This document shows, in pieces, positions 52,048 through 60,844 of a stretch of 64,000 nucleotides of DNA. The notes under the pieces were generated by a model, which saw only the letters and a list, made by a program, of their open reading frames with translations, was not told the DNA's origin and did not search any database. The position numbers were made by a program, and so were the translations under genes. This DNA is from Burkholderiales bacterium (GTDB lineage: Bacteria; Pseudomonadota; Gammaproteobacteria; Burkholderiales; SG8-41): positions 104,769 through 168,768 of the forward strand of contig JALHRQ010000008.1 in NCBI GenBank assembly GCA_022841375.1, in the 5' to 3' direction. Position 1 is the first letter of the stretch; every line of letters starts with the position of its first letter.

Positions 52048-53034
52048 ATGGAGTCTGTCAAAGCCGCAAAAGCCGCAAGTCTGTTGCTCGCCGCGATGTT
52101 CATGCCCCTGTTCACCACGGTGAACGTCCAGGCCCAGGAGTACCCGACAAGACCGATACGCCTGGTGATTCCGTGGCCGCCCGGCGGCATTACCGATGTC
52201 ATCTCCCGCAGTGTCGGAGTCGCCCTGTCCGAATCGCTCGGGCAGCAGGTGGTTCCGGACAATCGCCCCGGGGCTGCCGGCACGCTCGGCGTTTCGATCG
52301 GTGCGCACGCCAACCCCGACGGCTACACCCTGATCATGACCGATGTACCCAGTCATGCCATCAGCGCCAGTCTTTACAAGACACTGACCTTCAACCCGAT
52401 GAAAGACGTGGAGCCGATTGCGCTGCCGTCGCGCTCGCCGCTGGTGCTCGTGGTCAACCCGAAGCTCGGCGTCAATTCGATAGCACAGCTGATTGCGCAG
52501 GCGAAATCGGCGCCGGGCAAACTTTCCTTTGCGTCATCGGGTCCGGGATCAATCACTCACCTGACCGCGGAGCGCTTCGTTGGCGAAACCGGCACCAAGA
52601 TGCTGCACGTGCCCTACAAGGGCGGCGGTCCGGCTACGGCGGCGCTGGTTGCCGGCGAGGCCAATATCTATTTCGCCTGCATCTCCGCGGCCATTCCGCA
52701 CATCAAGGCGAATCGCCTGCTGTTGCTCGGCATCACTTCTGCAGAACGCTCAACGCTGTTTCCCGATGCGCCCACGGTGGCCGAAGCCATTCCCGGATTC
52801 GTCATGGGCTGCAACACGGGGCTTTTCGGGACCGGTGGTACGCCGCAGAAAATCCTCTCCCGGGTGCATGCCGATGTGATGAAAGCGGTGGAACAGCCGA
52901 GGATGAAAAGCATCCTTACGGCCAATGCTGCAGAACCGGCGCCGTTCACGCGCGAGCAGTTCAAGGCGTATGTGGCTGACGAGATCAATTCCTGGGGCAA
53001 AGTCGTGCGCAATGCCGGGCTCACGGTCAATTAA
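52048..53034 (+). CDS. Bug/TctC-family periplasmic binding protein
   Basis: A 328-aa Bug receptor: signal peptide ending near VNVQAQ, YPTRPIRLVIPWPPGGITDVI, VVPDNRPGAAGTLGVSIGAHANPDGYTL and MLHVPYKGGGPATA. The WPPGG loop is the common form. GAGGAGGAGG at about 52035 is the ribosome binding site. It lies between two SDR genes on the same strand. Confidence 0.9.
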   Translation: MESVKAAKAASLLLAAMFMPLFTTVNVQAQEYPTRPIRLVIPWPPGGITDVISRSVGVALSESLGQQVVPDNRPGAAGTLGVSIGAHANPDGYTLIMTDVPSHAISASLYKTLTFNPMKDVEPIALPSRSPLVLVVNPKLGVNSIAQLIAQAKSAPGKLSFASSGPGSITHLTAERFVGETGTKMLHVPYKGGGPATAALVAGEANIYFACISAAIPHIKANRLLLLGITSAERSTLFPDAPTVAEAIPGFVMGCNTGLFGTGGTPQKILSRVHADVMKAVEQPRMKSILTANAAEPAPFTREQFKAYVADEINSWGKVVRNAGLTVN

Positions 53035-53115
53035 GGCCGTTGCTGCTGAGGTCGCGTGGCCGGACATCAGTCGTGCAGTTGGTTAACAGGGGTTTCGGCG
53101 ACGGGAGGCATGCAA

Positions 53116-53871
53116 GTGGCAAGTCTGAACGGAAAGGTAGCACTGGTAACCGGTGCCTCGCGCGGCATCGGGCAAGCGATTGCATTGCGCCTGGCCGCAG
53201 AGGGCGCGGCGATTTATCTCGCCGCCGACAGCACCGAAGCCGAACTGGAAGACACCGCCGGCGCCTGCCGCAGTGCCGGTGCCCCGCAGGCGCAGTGGGG
53301 CCTGCATGACCTGTCGCAGCCGGATGCGGCCGAGGCGATGATCGCCACGGCCCACCGGCGCATGGGCCGCATCGACATCCTCGTCAACAACGCCGGCATT
53401 CGCGCGCGCAAGGCCTTCGGCACTTTCACCCACGACGAATTCGACCGCCTCGTCGCGATCAACCTGCGTGCCCCGTTTTTCGCCAGCCAGGCCGTGCTGC
53501 CGATCATGCGCGCGCAGGGCGGCGGCCATATCGTGCACATCGCCAGCCAGCTCGGCATCGTCGCGTCGAAGTTCGGCGCGATCTACAGCCTGACCAAGGC
53601 GGGCCTGATCCAGCTGACGCGTTCGATGGCGCTGGAACTGTCGGCGGAGGGCATCTCGGTCAATGCGGTGTGCCCGGGCCCGATTTCCACCGAGGGTTTT
53701 ATCACCGGCCGCAACCCCGGCGAACTGGAACAGCGCGCGCGCGATGTGCCGATCGGCCGCTTTGGTACGGTGGAGGAAGTGGCGGGCGCAGTGGCCTTTC
53801 TGGTGTCGAAGGATGCGGCCTATGTGCGCGGCCACGCACTGGTGATGGACGGTGGTTACATCGTCCACTAG
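53116..53871 (+). CDS. Short-chain dehydrogenase/reductase
   Basis: A 251-aa classical SDR with VALVTGASRGIGQAIALRL, DILVNNAGIRARKAF, HIASQLG (Ser) and YSLTKAGLI (YxxxK). It probably oxidises or reduces a hydroxyacid or alcohol. GGGAGG at 53103-53108 best fits the GTG at 53116, seven bases later; ATG 53110 is too close. Its TAG stop lies inside the left inverted repeat of the 53868-54016 element. Confidence 0.87.
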   Translation: MASLNGKVALVTGASRGIGQAIALRLAAEGAAIYLAADSTEAELEDTAGACRSAGAPQAQWGLHDLSQPDAAEAMIATAHRRMGRIDILVNNAGIRARKAFGTFTHDEFDRLVAINLRAPFFASQAVLPIMRAQGGGHIVHIASQLGIVASKFGAIYSLTKAGLIQLTRSMALELSAEGISVNAVCPGPISTEGFITGRNPGELEQRARDVPIGRFGTVEEVAGAVAFLVSKDAAYVRGHALVMDGGYIVH

Positions 53872-54016
53872 AACCCCTCTCAAAAACGCCTGAGCTTGTC
53901 AGGACTGCGTTGCCCGCTACGTTTCTCCTCGCCTTACCATCCAAGTAATGTCTCGTCGAAGCCTCGCGGGCGCCTTGTCCCGCCTGCGCTCGGCAGGTTT
54001 TTGAGAGGGGTTCTAG
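53868..54016. mobile_element. 149-bp element with perfect 20-bp terminal inverted repeats (MITE-like)
   Basis: Bases 53868-53887 and 53997-54016 are exact inverted repeats of 20 bp; the 109-bp interior is non-coding and itself shows shorter imperfect symmetry (ACGCCTGAGC against GCTCGGCAGG). The left end covers the TAG stop of the upstream SDR. The structure matches a miniature inverted-repeat element or a large intergenic palindrome acting as terminator for both convergent SDR genes. No transposase is near. Confidence 0.68.
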
Positions 54017-54049
54017 ACGAGGGGCCGGCGCCCCTCGGACCGGTGAAGC

Positions 54050-54781
54050 CTAGCGGTGCAGGTCGCGGCTGATGAATTCGCCGTTGAGCGGCGCCGACAG
54101 TTCGCTGGCGAGAAACACCACCACGTTCGAGAAATCATCCGGCTGATAAACATTGCCTGCGGCAAGCAGACGCTTGATGTCTTCCTCGCTCTTGTTGACT
54201 CGCCACAGCGGCGTGTCGGTGGCGCCGGGTCCGAAACAGTTGATCCGTACTCCGGAGTTCAGGATTTCGAGCGAGGCCGCGCGCGTGAAGCCGATGATGC
54301 CCGCCTTGGACGCCGAGTACGCGGAGCCCTTGGGCTGGCCGCGGATGCCGGTGCCCGAAGCGGTGCTGAGGATCACGCCCTTTTTGCGCGGCAGCATGCG
54401 GCGCATTGCGGCGCGCGCGCCGAGGAACACGCTTTTCAGGTTCAGCGTGATCACGTCGTCCCACAACTCCTCGGTCATATCCACCACGGGGCAGCGGGGA
54501 AACATGCCGGCGATGTTCAGCAGCACGTCGAAGGAGCCGAAGGCGGCCTCGGTGCGGTCGAACAGGTCCTCAAAGGTGGCAGCCTTGGTCACATCACCCT
54601 GCACCGCGATGGCTTTGCCGCCGGCTTTGGTGATGGCATCGACCGTGGCCTGCGCGGCGGCGAGGTTGATGTCCGACACCGCCACGGATGCGCCAGCCTT
54701 CGCCATCGCCACGCCGTAACAGAGTCCCAGTCCGCCGCCGCCGCCGGTCATGGCGACGGATTTGCCTTCGAGCATTCTCAT
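54050..54781 (-). CDS. Short-chain dehydrogenase/reductase
   Basis: A 243-aa SDR: VAMTGGGGGLGLCYGVAMA is the cofactor site, LLNIAGMF the stretch usually NNAG, STASGTGIRGQPKGSAYSASKAGI contains Ser and YxxxK, and NCFGPGATDTPL the C-terminal loop. It is convergent with the SDR at 53116 across the inverted-repeat element. The cupin gene lies upstream in the same direction with a 126-bp gap. Confidence 0.86.
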   Translation of the reverse strand: MRMLEGKSVAMTGGGGGLGLCYGVAMAKAGASVAVSDINLAAAQATVDAITKAGGKAIAVQGDVTKAATFEDLFDRTEAAFGSFDVLLNIAGMFPRCPVVDMTEELWDDVITLNLKSVFLGARAAMRRMLPRKKGVILSTASGTGIRGQPKGSAYSASKAGIIGFTRAASLEILNSGVRINCFGPGATDTPLWRVNKSEEDIKRLLAAGNVYQPDDFSNVVVFLASELSAPLNGEFISRDLHR

Positions 54782-54907
54782 GGTTTGGCCTTTGTACAGA
54801 GTAGAGGGTGCGGGAAAGGATAACGAGGCTATCGGGGCAATACAAGCCGGCGCCCCGGCTGCGTTGGTGATCAGGGCCCGAGGCCAATCAACGGTTGCGC
54901 GTGCCGC

Positions 54908-55588
54908 TCAGCCCGGCAGCGGCATGAACGGCGCATCAATGGCGCCGACCTTCACATAAATCAGCGCGCCTTCCGGCCCGGAGCGGGGCGTGTGGCGGCT
55001 CCAGCGCGGATTGCGCAGCCAGATGCCGGCCGGGTAATCGCCGGCTTCATCCTGGAACAAACCTTCGAGCACCAGGATCTCCTCGCCACCGGGGTGCACA
55101 TGCATGTCAAACCGCGTATCCGGCGCCCAACGCACCAGCGCCGTGCTGACGCCGTCGTGTTCATGCAGCGGCATCACGCTCAATCCCGGCACCAGCCCGG
55201 GCCGCCACGCGGCGGTTGATGTCGCAATGCGCACCGGCTTCAGATCATTTGCCGCGAACTGCCAGAGTTTGACGAACAGCGTGCAGCCTTCCCGCGAGAA
55301 CGGCGCATGGCGGGTGCCCGGCGGATTGCGCAGGTAAGTGCCCGCCGGATAATCGCCGTGTTCATCCGAGAACACGCCGTCGAGCACCAGGATCTCCTCG
55401 CCGCCGTGATGCACATGTTCATCAAAGCGTGAACCGGCGGCGTAGCGCACGATGCTGGTGGCGCGGGCGACCTCTTCCCCGACCCGGTCGAGCATGCGCC
55501 GGTCCACGCCGGGCAGGGGCGAGGGCGTCCAGGTGGCATCGGCGGCGTGCTGCACGACGCGCAGCTTGAAATCGCTGTTGAGGTTCAT
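54908..55588 (-). CDS. Double cupin protein, ChrR-like
   Basis: A 226-aa protein with two cupin domains. The first contains EHVHHGGEEILVLDGVFSDE and later RHAPFS; the second contains MHVHPGGEEILVLEGLFQDE and RHTPRS. Both retain the HxH, Glu and His metal ligands, so both can bind metal. The two units are near repeats, indicating internal duplication. The sequence resembles the ChrR/anti-sigma cupin group, but no zinc anti-sigma domain (HxxxCxxC) is present, so it is not an anti-sigma factor. Substrate unknown. Confidence 0.82.
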   Translation of the reverse strand: MNLNSDFKLRVVQHAADATWTPSPLPGVDRRMLDRVGEEVARATSIVRYAAGSRFDEHVHHGGEEILVLDGVFSDEHGDYPAGTYLRNPPGTRHAPFSREGCTLFVKLWQFAANDLKPVRIATSTAAWRPGLVPGLSVMPLHEHDGVSTALVRWAPDTRFDMHVHPGGEEILVLEGLFQDEAGDYPAGIWLRNPRWSRHTPRSGPEGALIYVKVGAIDAPFMPLPG

Positions 55589-55643
55589 TGGCTTATACAG
55601 GCACTGCGCAGGTCACAGCAGAGCTGTATCCGGGTTGATCAAC

Positions 55644-55991
55644 TTAAAACGATGACTGGAACTTCAATCCGCGGGACGTGATGATCCAGTTGCCGAGTTG
55701 CACGCCCAGCGCCGCGCCCAGCGCATCGGCCAACAAATCCTTGCCGCTGAAGTGATTGTCGCTCTTCTGGGAATCGCTGACTTCCTTGACCAGGCCGGGA
55801 ATTATCGCCACGCCAAAGGCCGTCCACTTGTTTTCAAAATAAGCCCCGCTGGCCGTGCCGAGCACAAAACTCACCGCAAAATGCTTGAGCTTGTCGGAGT
55901 CGTTCCAATCGTCATCACCCGCAAAGGCGGGGGTGCTGATGAACAGGGACGCGGCAAGGGTCAGGGTCGTAATGGACGAGCGAAGGGTCAT
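55644..55991 (-). CDS. Exported YfiM/DUF2279-like protein
   Basis: A 115-aa protein with a signal peptide (ITTLTLAASLFISTPAFA) and two short hydrophobic segments. DWNDSDKLKHFAVSFVLGTASG and PGLVKEVSDSQKSDNHFSGKDLLADALGAALGVQLGNW match the DKxxH and DxxAnxxGa pattern of DUF2279/YfiM lipoproteins. It is probably an envelope protein. The start ATG at 55991 is preferred over an earlier open frame. It precedes an exported RidA gene in gene order by 66 bases. Confidence 0.7.
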   Translation of the reverse strand: MTLRSSITTLTLAASLFISTPAFAGDDDWNDSDKLKHFAVSFVLGTASGAYFENKWTAFGVAIIPGLVKEVSDSQKSDNHFSGKDLLADALGAALGVQLGNWIITSRGLKFQSSF

Positions 55992-56057
55992 GAGGTTCTC
56001 AAGGTGATATTGAAAAAGGAATGATTGAAAAGAAAGCCGGCATCCCGGCAACTCAAG

Positions 56058-56534
56058 CTATTTGGCGGGAACGACGGCAATGACGTCCATCTCCACCAGC
56101 ATGCCGGGTCGGGCCAGCTGACTGATCACCAGGAAGGTATGCACCGGCAGCTCCACCCCTTTGAAAGCCTCGGCCCGGCATTTGTTCATGGCATCACGAT
56201 CCTTGATGTCGACGACATAAGTCACGAGCTTGACGACGTCAGACATTTTGCCGTTATGGGCGGCAAGCACTTTGCCGATTTTTTCGTAAGCGTATTTGCA
56301 CTGAGCCGCAAAATCGCCGACATGGAGTATGGAACCATCTTTCTCGGCTTCAGCGCCGACACCTGCCAGAAATACCCATTTGCCGGGCCCTGAAACCGTC
56401 ACCGCCTCGGAGAAGCGTCCCTTGGTCCATTCATTGTGATGGAAATGCTTTTTTTCCAGCTGTTGCGCGTAGGCCGGCAGGCAACAGGTCAATCCAAAAA
56501 CCAGAAAAACGACAGACTTGATGATGTTGTTCAT
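56058..56534 (-). CDS. Exported RidA-family protein
   Basis: A 158-aa RidA-type protein with a signal peptide (SVVFLVFGLTCCLPAYAQ), unlike the cytoplasmic copy at 26644. KWVFLAGVGAE, DVVKLVTYVVDIKD and VHTFLVISQLARPGMLVEMDVIAVV are the family motifs. An exported RidA cannot act on the cytosolic PLP-derived intermediates, so its role is different. GGAGG 8 bases upstream of ATG 56534 supports the start. It is followed by the DUF2279-like gene. Confidence 0.8.
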   Translation of the reverse strand: MNNIIKSVVFLVFGLTCCLPAYAQQLEKKHFHHNEWTKGRFSEAVTVSGPGKWVFLAGVGAEAEKDGSILHVGDFAAQCKYAYEKIGKVLAAHNGKMSDVVKLVTYVVDIKDRDAMNKCRAEAFKGVELPVHTFLVISQLARPGMLVEMDVIAVVPAK

Positions 56535-56661
56535 GGAAACCACCTCCGGATCCGGTTTAAAAAAACGAAGCACTGGAATGCACCCTGTTACAGAACGTTC
56601 CCGGGTGCCTGCTCTGCGGTCACGACGGAACAGGCGAAGTAATAACACAACATTTCGCAAT

Positions 56662-56715
56662 AAAAGGGACCGGGCTCGAACTTTTTCAGAAAATCGGGCC
56701 CGGCCCCTTTTGTTT
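56662..56715 (-). terminator. Large hairpin, probable terminator of the Bug gene
   Basis: Bases 56662-56679 and 56694-56711 form an 18-bp imperfect stem; on the minus strand it is followed by CCCTTTTATT. It lies 35 bases after the stop of the Bug gene ending at 56751. Its core resembles the hairpin repeats at 59669 and 63226. Confidence 0.7.
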
Positions 56716-56750
56716 CAGTCGATCACTACCTGAATCGTGTTGCCCTGCGG

Positions 56751-57722
56751 TCAGTCCGCCTTTGCGCCCGAAGCCTTGACGACCTTCGCCCACTTCTCGA
56801 CTTCGGATTTGACGTAGGCCGTCATGAATTCCGGCGTGCTCGGTGCGGGTTCGGCACCCAGCAGCGCGAGTTTGTCGATGATGTCGGGCATCGCCAGGAT
56901 TTTTCCGACTTCACCGTTGATTTTGGCGATGACGTCTTTCGGTGTGCCCGCCGGTACCTGCATGCCGTACCACTGCGTCACCTCATAGCCCGGCAGGCCT
57001 GATTCGCCGATGGTCGGCAGCTCCGGCACCAGTTTGGAACGTTTGGCGGTGGTGACGCCGAGCGCACGCAGCTTGCCCGACTTGGTGTGCGGAATCGCAA
57101 TGGTGACCGGGCTGAACAGCATCGAGGTCTCACCGGACAGCACGGAGGTCAGCGCCGGCGGGCTGCCCTTGTAGGGAATATGCAGGATGTTGATGCCGGC
57201 CATCGACTTGAACAGCTCGCCCGCCAGATGCGCCGGCGTGCCGCTGCCGCTGGAGGCGTAATTCAGGTCGCCCGCCCGCGCCTTTGCCAGCGCGATCAGT
57301 TCCTTCACGTTTTTGACGGGCAGTGTTGGGTGCGCGACCAGCATGTTCGGCACATAGGCGATGATGCTCACCGGGAGCAGATCCCGGAAGGTGTCGTAGG
57401 GCAGTTTGTACATCGCGGGCGCGATGGTGAACGCGGCCGTGTGCACCAGCAGCGTGTGGCCGTCGGGCGGGCTCTTGGTCACCGTGGTCACGGCGGTGAT
57501 GCCGCCTGCGGTGGCGCGGTTCTCGACGATGACCGGCTGCTTCCAGGCCTCGGTCATCTTCTGCGCCATCGCGCGGATGATCGCATCAGGCGCTGAGCCC
57601 GCAGCGGTGGCGATGGAAATGGCGATGGTTTTATTCGGATAGGACTGGGCCGCTGCATCGTGCGCCGCGCCCAGCAGGCACAGCGCCGGCAGCGCCGCCA
57701 GAATCCTCAAATGCTGTTTCAT
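56751..57722 (-). CDS. Bug/TctC-family periplasmic binding protein
   Basis: A 323-aa Bug receptor: signal peptide ending near DAAAQ, YPNKTIAISIATAAGSAPDAI, VIVENRATAGGITAVTTVTKSPPDGHTL and ILHIPYKGSPPALT. The first loop reads ATAAGSAPD. The gene follows the enolase-superfamily gene by 37 bp on the same strand, so uptake and catabolism of one acid sugar or aromatic acid is plausible. Confidence 0.9.
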   Translation of the reverse strand: MKQHLRILAALPALCLLGAAHDAAAQSYPNKTIAISIATAAGSAPDAIIRAMAQKMTEAWKQPVIVENRATAGGITAVTTVTKSPPDGHTLLVHTAAFTIAPAMYKLPYDTFRDLLPVSIIAYVPNMLVAHPTLPVKNVKELIALAKARAGDLNYASSGSGTPAHLAGELFKSMAGINILHIPYKGSPPALTSVLSGETSMLFSPVTIAIPHTKSGKLRALGVTTAKRSKLVPELPTIGESGLPGYEVTQWYGMQVPAGTPKDVIAKINGEVGKILAMPDIIDKLALLGAEPAPSTPEFMTAYVKSEVEKWAKVVKASGAKAD

Positions 57723-57759
57723 GCTGTTCTCCCCTTTGTTGCCGTTCGGTGACGGCCGG

Positions 57760-58905
57760 TTATTTTGCTGTGAGTTCCTTCAGCACCGCCGCGTCCGGCG
57801 CAAAGCCGATACCCGGTGCGTTGCTCAGGGTGATGAAGCCGTCGGATACATGGATGTCATCGGGCATCAGCCGTTCGCGCAGTTGATTGGGATTCGCGTC
57901 GAACTCGCCCCAGCCTTTGCCGCCGGCCGCACCCAGCAGATTGAGTGAGGACATCAAGCCGATGGCGCTGCCCAGCCAGTGCGGACAGAACTGGATGCCT
58001 GCGGCGATGGCGCGGCGGCCCAGCGGCAGGCATTCCGTGAATCCGCCCCATTTGCCCATGTCGGGCTGCAGATACTGCAACACGCCGCTCTCGACAAAGC
58101 CGTCGAAGGTCGCGCGCCCGCGGCCGTTTTCTCCGGCGGCCAGCGGCAACACGCTGGTGGCGGCCAGTGTTTTCCAGGCGCTCAGCGGTTCATCTCCGGC
58201 AATCGGTTCTTCCATCCACTCGGGCTTGAACTCGGCGAAGCGGCGCATCTCCTGATCTGCCTGTTCAACGGTCCAGCGCTGGTTGGCGTCATACATCAGC
58301 TTGCCCGAGGGGCCGAGGATGGTGCGGAGGTCGGCGGAGTTTTTGAGATCGGTGGCGGTGTCCACACCGATCTTGAGTTTGACCGCGCGAAAGCCGTTCT
58401 TCACCGCCCGCTCGGCCAGCGGGCCGGGTTCATCGGGGCTCAAGCCGCTGGCATACACCTCGACCCGCGACACGCCGCCGAAATACTGCCAGAGCGGTTT
58501 GCCCGCGCGTTTGGCCACCAGATCCCACAGCGCGTTGTCGATGCCGGCGGTGATCTGCGCAAACGGACCGGGTTCGCCGGCGGTGACGGAGGGAATGCGC
58601 AGCGCTTTTTCCAGCGTGCTGAACACCTGTTGCGGGCTGTCGAAGTCGCGGCCGGTGATGATCGGCGCCGCCACATGGTTGATCAGATCGGCGCGGTGAT
58701 GCGCGCCGCGGGGCGGGTAATTGCACCAGACCTCGCCCCAGCCCTGCGCGCCGCTGTCATCGGTGATACGGATCAGCAGGGCGCTGCGCGAAGTCAGTGT
58801 CCGCCAGGAATTGCGGACGGGTTTTGCAATGGGCGCATCGAGAACGAAGGTGCTGATCTCGCGGATACGGATTGGGGTTACAGCGTCAACGGAAGAAGGG
58901 CTCAA
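57760..58905 (-). CDS. Mandelate racemase/muconate lactonizing-type enolase-superfamily enzyme
   Basis: A 381-aa enzyme of the enolase superfamily. FRAVKLKIGVDTATD provides the catalytic Lys, MYDANQRW and WMEEPI supply the metal Asp and Glu, LAAGENGRGRATF the third Glu, and FCPHWLGSAIG the opposite His. It abstracts an alpha proton from a carboxylate and may act as a dehydratase or racemase on a sugar acid. The start is a TTG at 58905 with AGGA seven bases upstream; a GTG at 58920 is an alternative and the longer frame to 59214 is spurious. The Bug gene follows directly. Confidence 0.86.
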   Translation of the reverse strand: MSPSSVDAVTPIRIREISTFVLDAPIAKPVRNSWRTLTSRSALLIRITDDSGAQGWGEVWCNYPPRGAHHRADLINHVAAPIITGRDFDSPQQVFSTLEKALRIPSVTAGEPGPFAQITAGIDNALWDLVAKRAGKPLWQYFGGVSRVEVYASGLSPDEPGPLAERAVKNGFRAVKLKIGVDTATDLKNSADLRTILGPSGKLMYDANQRWTVEQADQEMRRFAEFKPEWMEEPIAGDEPLSAWKTLAATSVLPLAAGENGRGRATFDGFVESGVLQYLQPDMGKWGGFTECLPLGRRAIAAGIQFCPHWLGSAIGLMSSLNLLGAAGGKGWGEFDANPNQLRERLMPDDIHVSDGFITLSNAPGIGFAPDAAVLKELTAK

Positions 58906-58982
58906 GGGAATGTCCTGCACGAAAAGATCGGGGCAGTGTAACGGCTTTGGGCTTGAGTCAGGTGTGGAGCCCACTGGTGTCA

Positions 58983-59090
58983 GAAGTGCGATTTCATGGC
59001 CGAAACGGCTGTTCCAAGCTTGGAAAGGCCCGGAATTTATGGCGCTTGTATTTGAAAAAACATTGGGTTGCAGTGGTCCGACCTGAAACG
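58983..59090. repeat. Diverged intergenic repeat, copy A
   Basis: About 108 bp that align with 60845-60951 at roughly three-quarters identity by eye, in the same orientation. Shared blocks include CGATTTCATGG, GCGCTTGTATTT and GTGGTCCGACCTGAA. No coding frame is convincing. The origin is unknown. Confidence 0.62.
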
Positions 59091-59137
59091 GAAAATCTAC
59101 CCCGGTACCGATAACGTAATTGGGGCGAACCGTGTGC

Positions 59138-59548
59138 CTACTGCTTGACCGGCGGCGCCAGCGGTGTCGCGGGGGCCAGCGGCGCCGGCGCGAGCGGACT
59201 CTCCGCAACCGCAATAACTTTGGTCACGAAGTACCGGGTGTCGCCGAAGCAACTGGTCGGTATCCCCATCTTTTCTTCATAGTGGAGCGAGACGCGTTTG
59301 CCCATCAGCTTATTGATCTCTTCGGCGGTCGCGTCGTCCCAGACGGTAAAGAAGAACTTCTCCGACATCGAGCCGGGCATGGACACCATCGCCATTTCTC
59401 CCTCCCAAGTCTTGCACAACCATCCTTTGCTGGAGAATTTCTGAATCCACCCGGCGCGCTCGCCTTCCGAGTAGCTCCAATTGAACACGAACAGGAAGTA
59501 TCCGGCGACGAGCAGGACGAGTGTGCTCAGAACTGCGGTGATTCTCAT
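59138..59548 (-). CDS. Small membrane-anchored or secreted protein, unknown function
   Basis: A 136-aa protein with an N-terminal hydrophobic segment (ITAVLSTLVLLVAGYFLFVFNW) and a soluble domain rich in Trp, Phe and Lys (GWLCKTWEGEMAMVSMP, EKFFFTVWDDATAEEINKL, RVSLHYEEKMG). The C-terminus is a run of Ala-Pro repeats (PLAPAPLAPATPLAPP). I do not recognise a named family. The gene lies between two intergenic repeats in the accessory region, beside another unknown exported protein. Confidence 0.62.
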   Translation of the reverse strand: MRITAVLSTLVLLVAGYFLFVFNWSYSEGERAGWIQKFSSKGWLCKTWEGEMAMVSMPGSMSEKFFFTVWDDATAEEINKLMGKRVSLHYEEKMGIPTSCFGDTRYFVTKVIAVAESPLAPAPLAPATPLAPPVKQ

Positions 59549-59665
59549 TGCTTATACCTTTCCTTCGATGCGCGTCATGGTGAAACTGCATCAAGGTCGA
59601 ATGTCATTGCTGCAGGTTATACAACTTCAAACATAAAACGTACCTGATAGGAATTTTAAGGTAAC

Positions 59666-59706
59666 GGCGTCGAATTGTTGGAAAAGAAATCGACCCCGGT
59701 AACTTT
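59666..59706. repeat. Short hairpin repeat of the GTCGAATT family, copy 2
   Basis: GTCGAATT (59669-59676), a 10-base loop and AAATCGAC (59687-59694) form a hairpin with one mismatch; the flank CCCCGGTAACTT recurs with one change at 62408-62426. The same core with a perfect stem is at 63226-63255. Confidence 0.55.
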
Positions 59707-59713
59707 GTCTGCC

Positions 59714-60484
59714 TTATTGCCGGATCTGTTTTTCCAGGCGCGACTGCGCTGTGCGCAGTAGGTTGTGGATATCCTCAAGGGTCGTATCGGGGTGATTGTT
59801 GTAATCCATTAACCGATGCTTTTGCACGCGGTTCCCGCCGACCTCATTGAGTACCTGACGAACTGCTTGAGCAGCCGGCTGTCGGTAATGTATTCCCCCC
59901 GAAACTTCGATGGTGGCCTGATTAAGTGCGCAAAAAAGACTCAGCTGCAGCGCGTTCGCTTGGCATTTACGGTCGTCACGTCTGTTCCAGGTTGTGGTGT
60001 CTGCGAGCAACTCCAGCGCGCGCTTAATTATCCGAGTATCGTCTGCTGTGGGCGGTAACAGCTTGTCGATGGCTATCTCCATATACATTGCATTACCGCG
60101 CAACTCAAAGCTGCGCAGCGCGAACCAGCCGGACGGCGTCTTTGCGATGCCAGTGGCTGTGCTCGTTTTGTCAACGATCTCAAAACGTCGTGGGTCTTCC
60201 CGGTGAAGGCCTTCCATTTCACCAAGCCAACCATTGCCTTTCTCGGTCCTACCGAGAAATACAGCGCGGCTTCCTGGAGGGGCGGTGCAATTGCCTTCAT
60301 ACCCTAGAACAGTTACGGCATGGAATGCCTGGATCTGGCACGGCACTTCGCAGCTACCTTTGTAGTCCAGGCCGGAATTTTGCAACTTGCAGGTAATTAC
60401 GGATTCCTTTGCGGGTTCTTGTGCCAATACCCCGGTGCCGAGCAGAACCGACATCCCAACCACACCAAAGAGTTTTTGCAGCAT
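59714..60484 (-). CDS. Exported protein of unknown function
   Basis: A 256-aa protein with a signal peptide (LFGVVGMSVLLGTGVLA). The mature N-terminal half has several cysteines (VITCKLQNSG, GSCEVPCQIQAF, YEGNCTAPP) consistent with disulfides; the C-terminal half includes KCQANALQLSLFCALNQATIEV and LNEVGGNRVQKHRLMDYNNHP. No family is recognised. ATG 60484 is preceded on its strand by a GGGGA-type site. It lies in the accessory stretch and may be recently acquired. Confidence 0.6.
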   Translation of the reverse strand: MLQKLFGVVGMSVLLGTGVLAQEPAKESVITCKLQNSGLDYKGSCEVPCQIQAFHAVTVLGYEGNCTAPPGSRAVFLGRTEKGNGWLGEMEGLHREDPRRFEIVDKTSTATGIAKTPSGWFALRSFELRGNAMYMEIAIDKLLPPTADDTRIIKRALELLADTTTWNRRDDRKCQANALQLSLFCALNQATIEVSGGIHYRQPAAQAVRQVLNEVGGNRVQKHRLMDYNNHPDTTLEDIHNLLRTAQSRLEKQIRQ

Positions 60485-60678
60485 CCGAGGTTTCCCCTTT
60501 TTTTTGATCAGAGTTTGTTGAAGATACCTTGCTAAATAATAGCAAAGTCCATTTGACCTGCGTTGAATCCTGATCCAGTAGACGAGGACGTAACGAAGAA
60601 GGTCCTCGGCGAGATAGGTGCCAAGCCCAAGCGCAATTGCGGCAAGCCGGTCGCTTGTGGATGCCCGTCGACCCGAAT

Positions 60679-60701
60679 AATTGGGGACAGAACACGATTT
60701 T
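60679..60701 (+). repeat. GGGGACAG-type intergenic signature
   Basis: The sequence beginning AATTGGGGACAGAACACG matches my memory of a dispersed proteobacterial motif that often follows REP-associated transposase genes. No such transposase is intact nearby. Confidence 0.35.
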
Positions 60702-60844
60702 GAGGTCAGAGAATCAATCCTCGGTAAGACGTAGTCCGTCCCAGATTATCCTGGCCCCTTGAATTCATCGGGCCTATCGGGATGCTGCTACGGGTTTGGT
60801 CGCGGTGGGGAAATCGTGAGGCTGGGACGGAGTGCACTCGTCTT

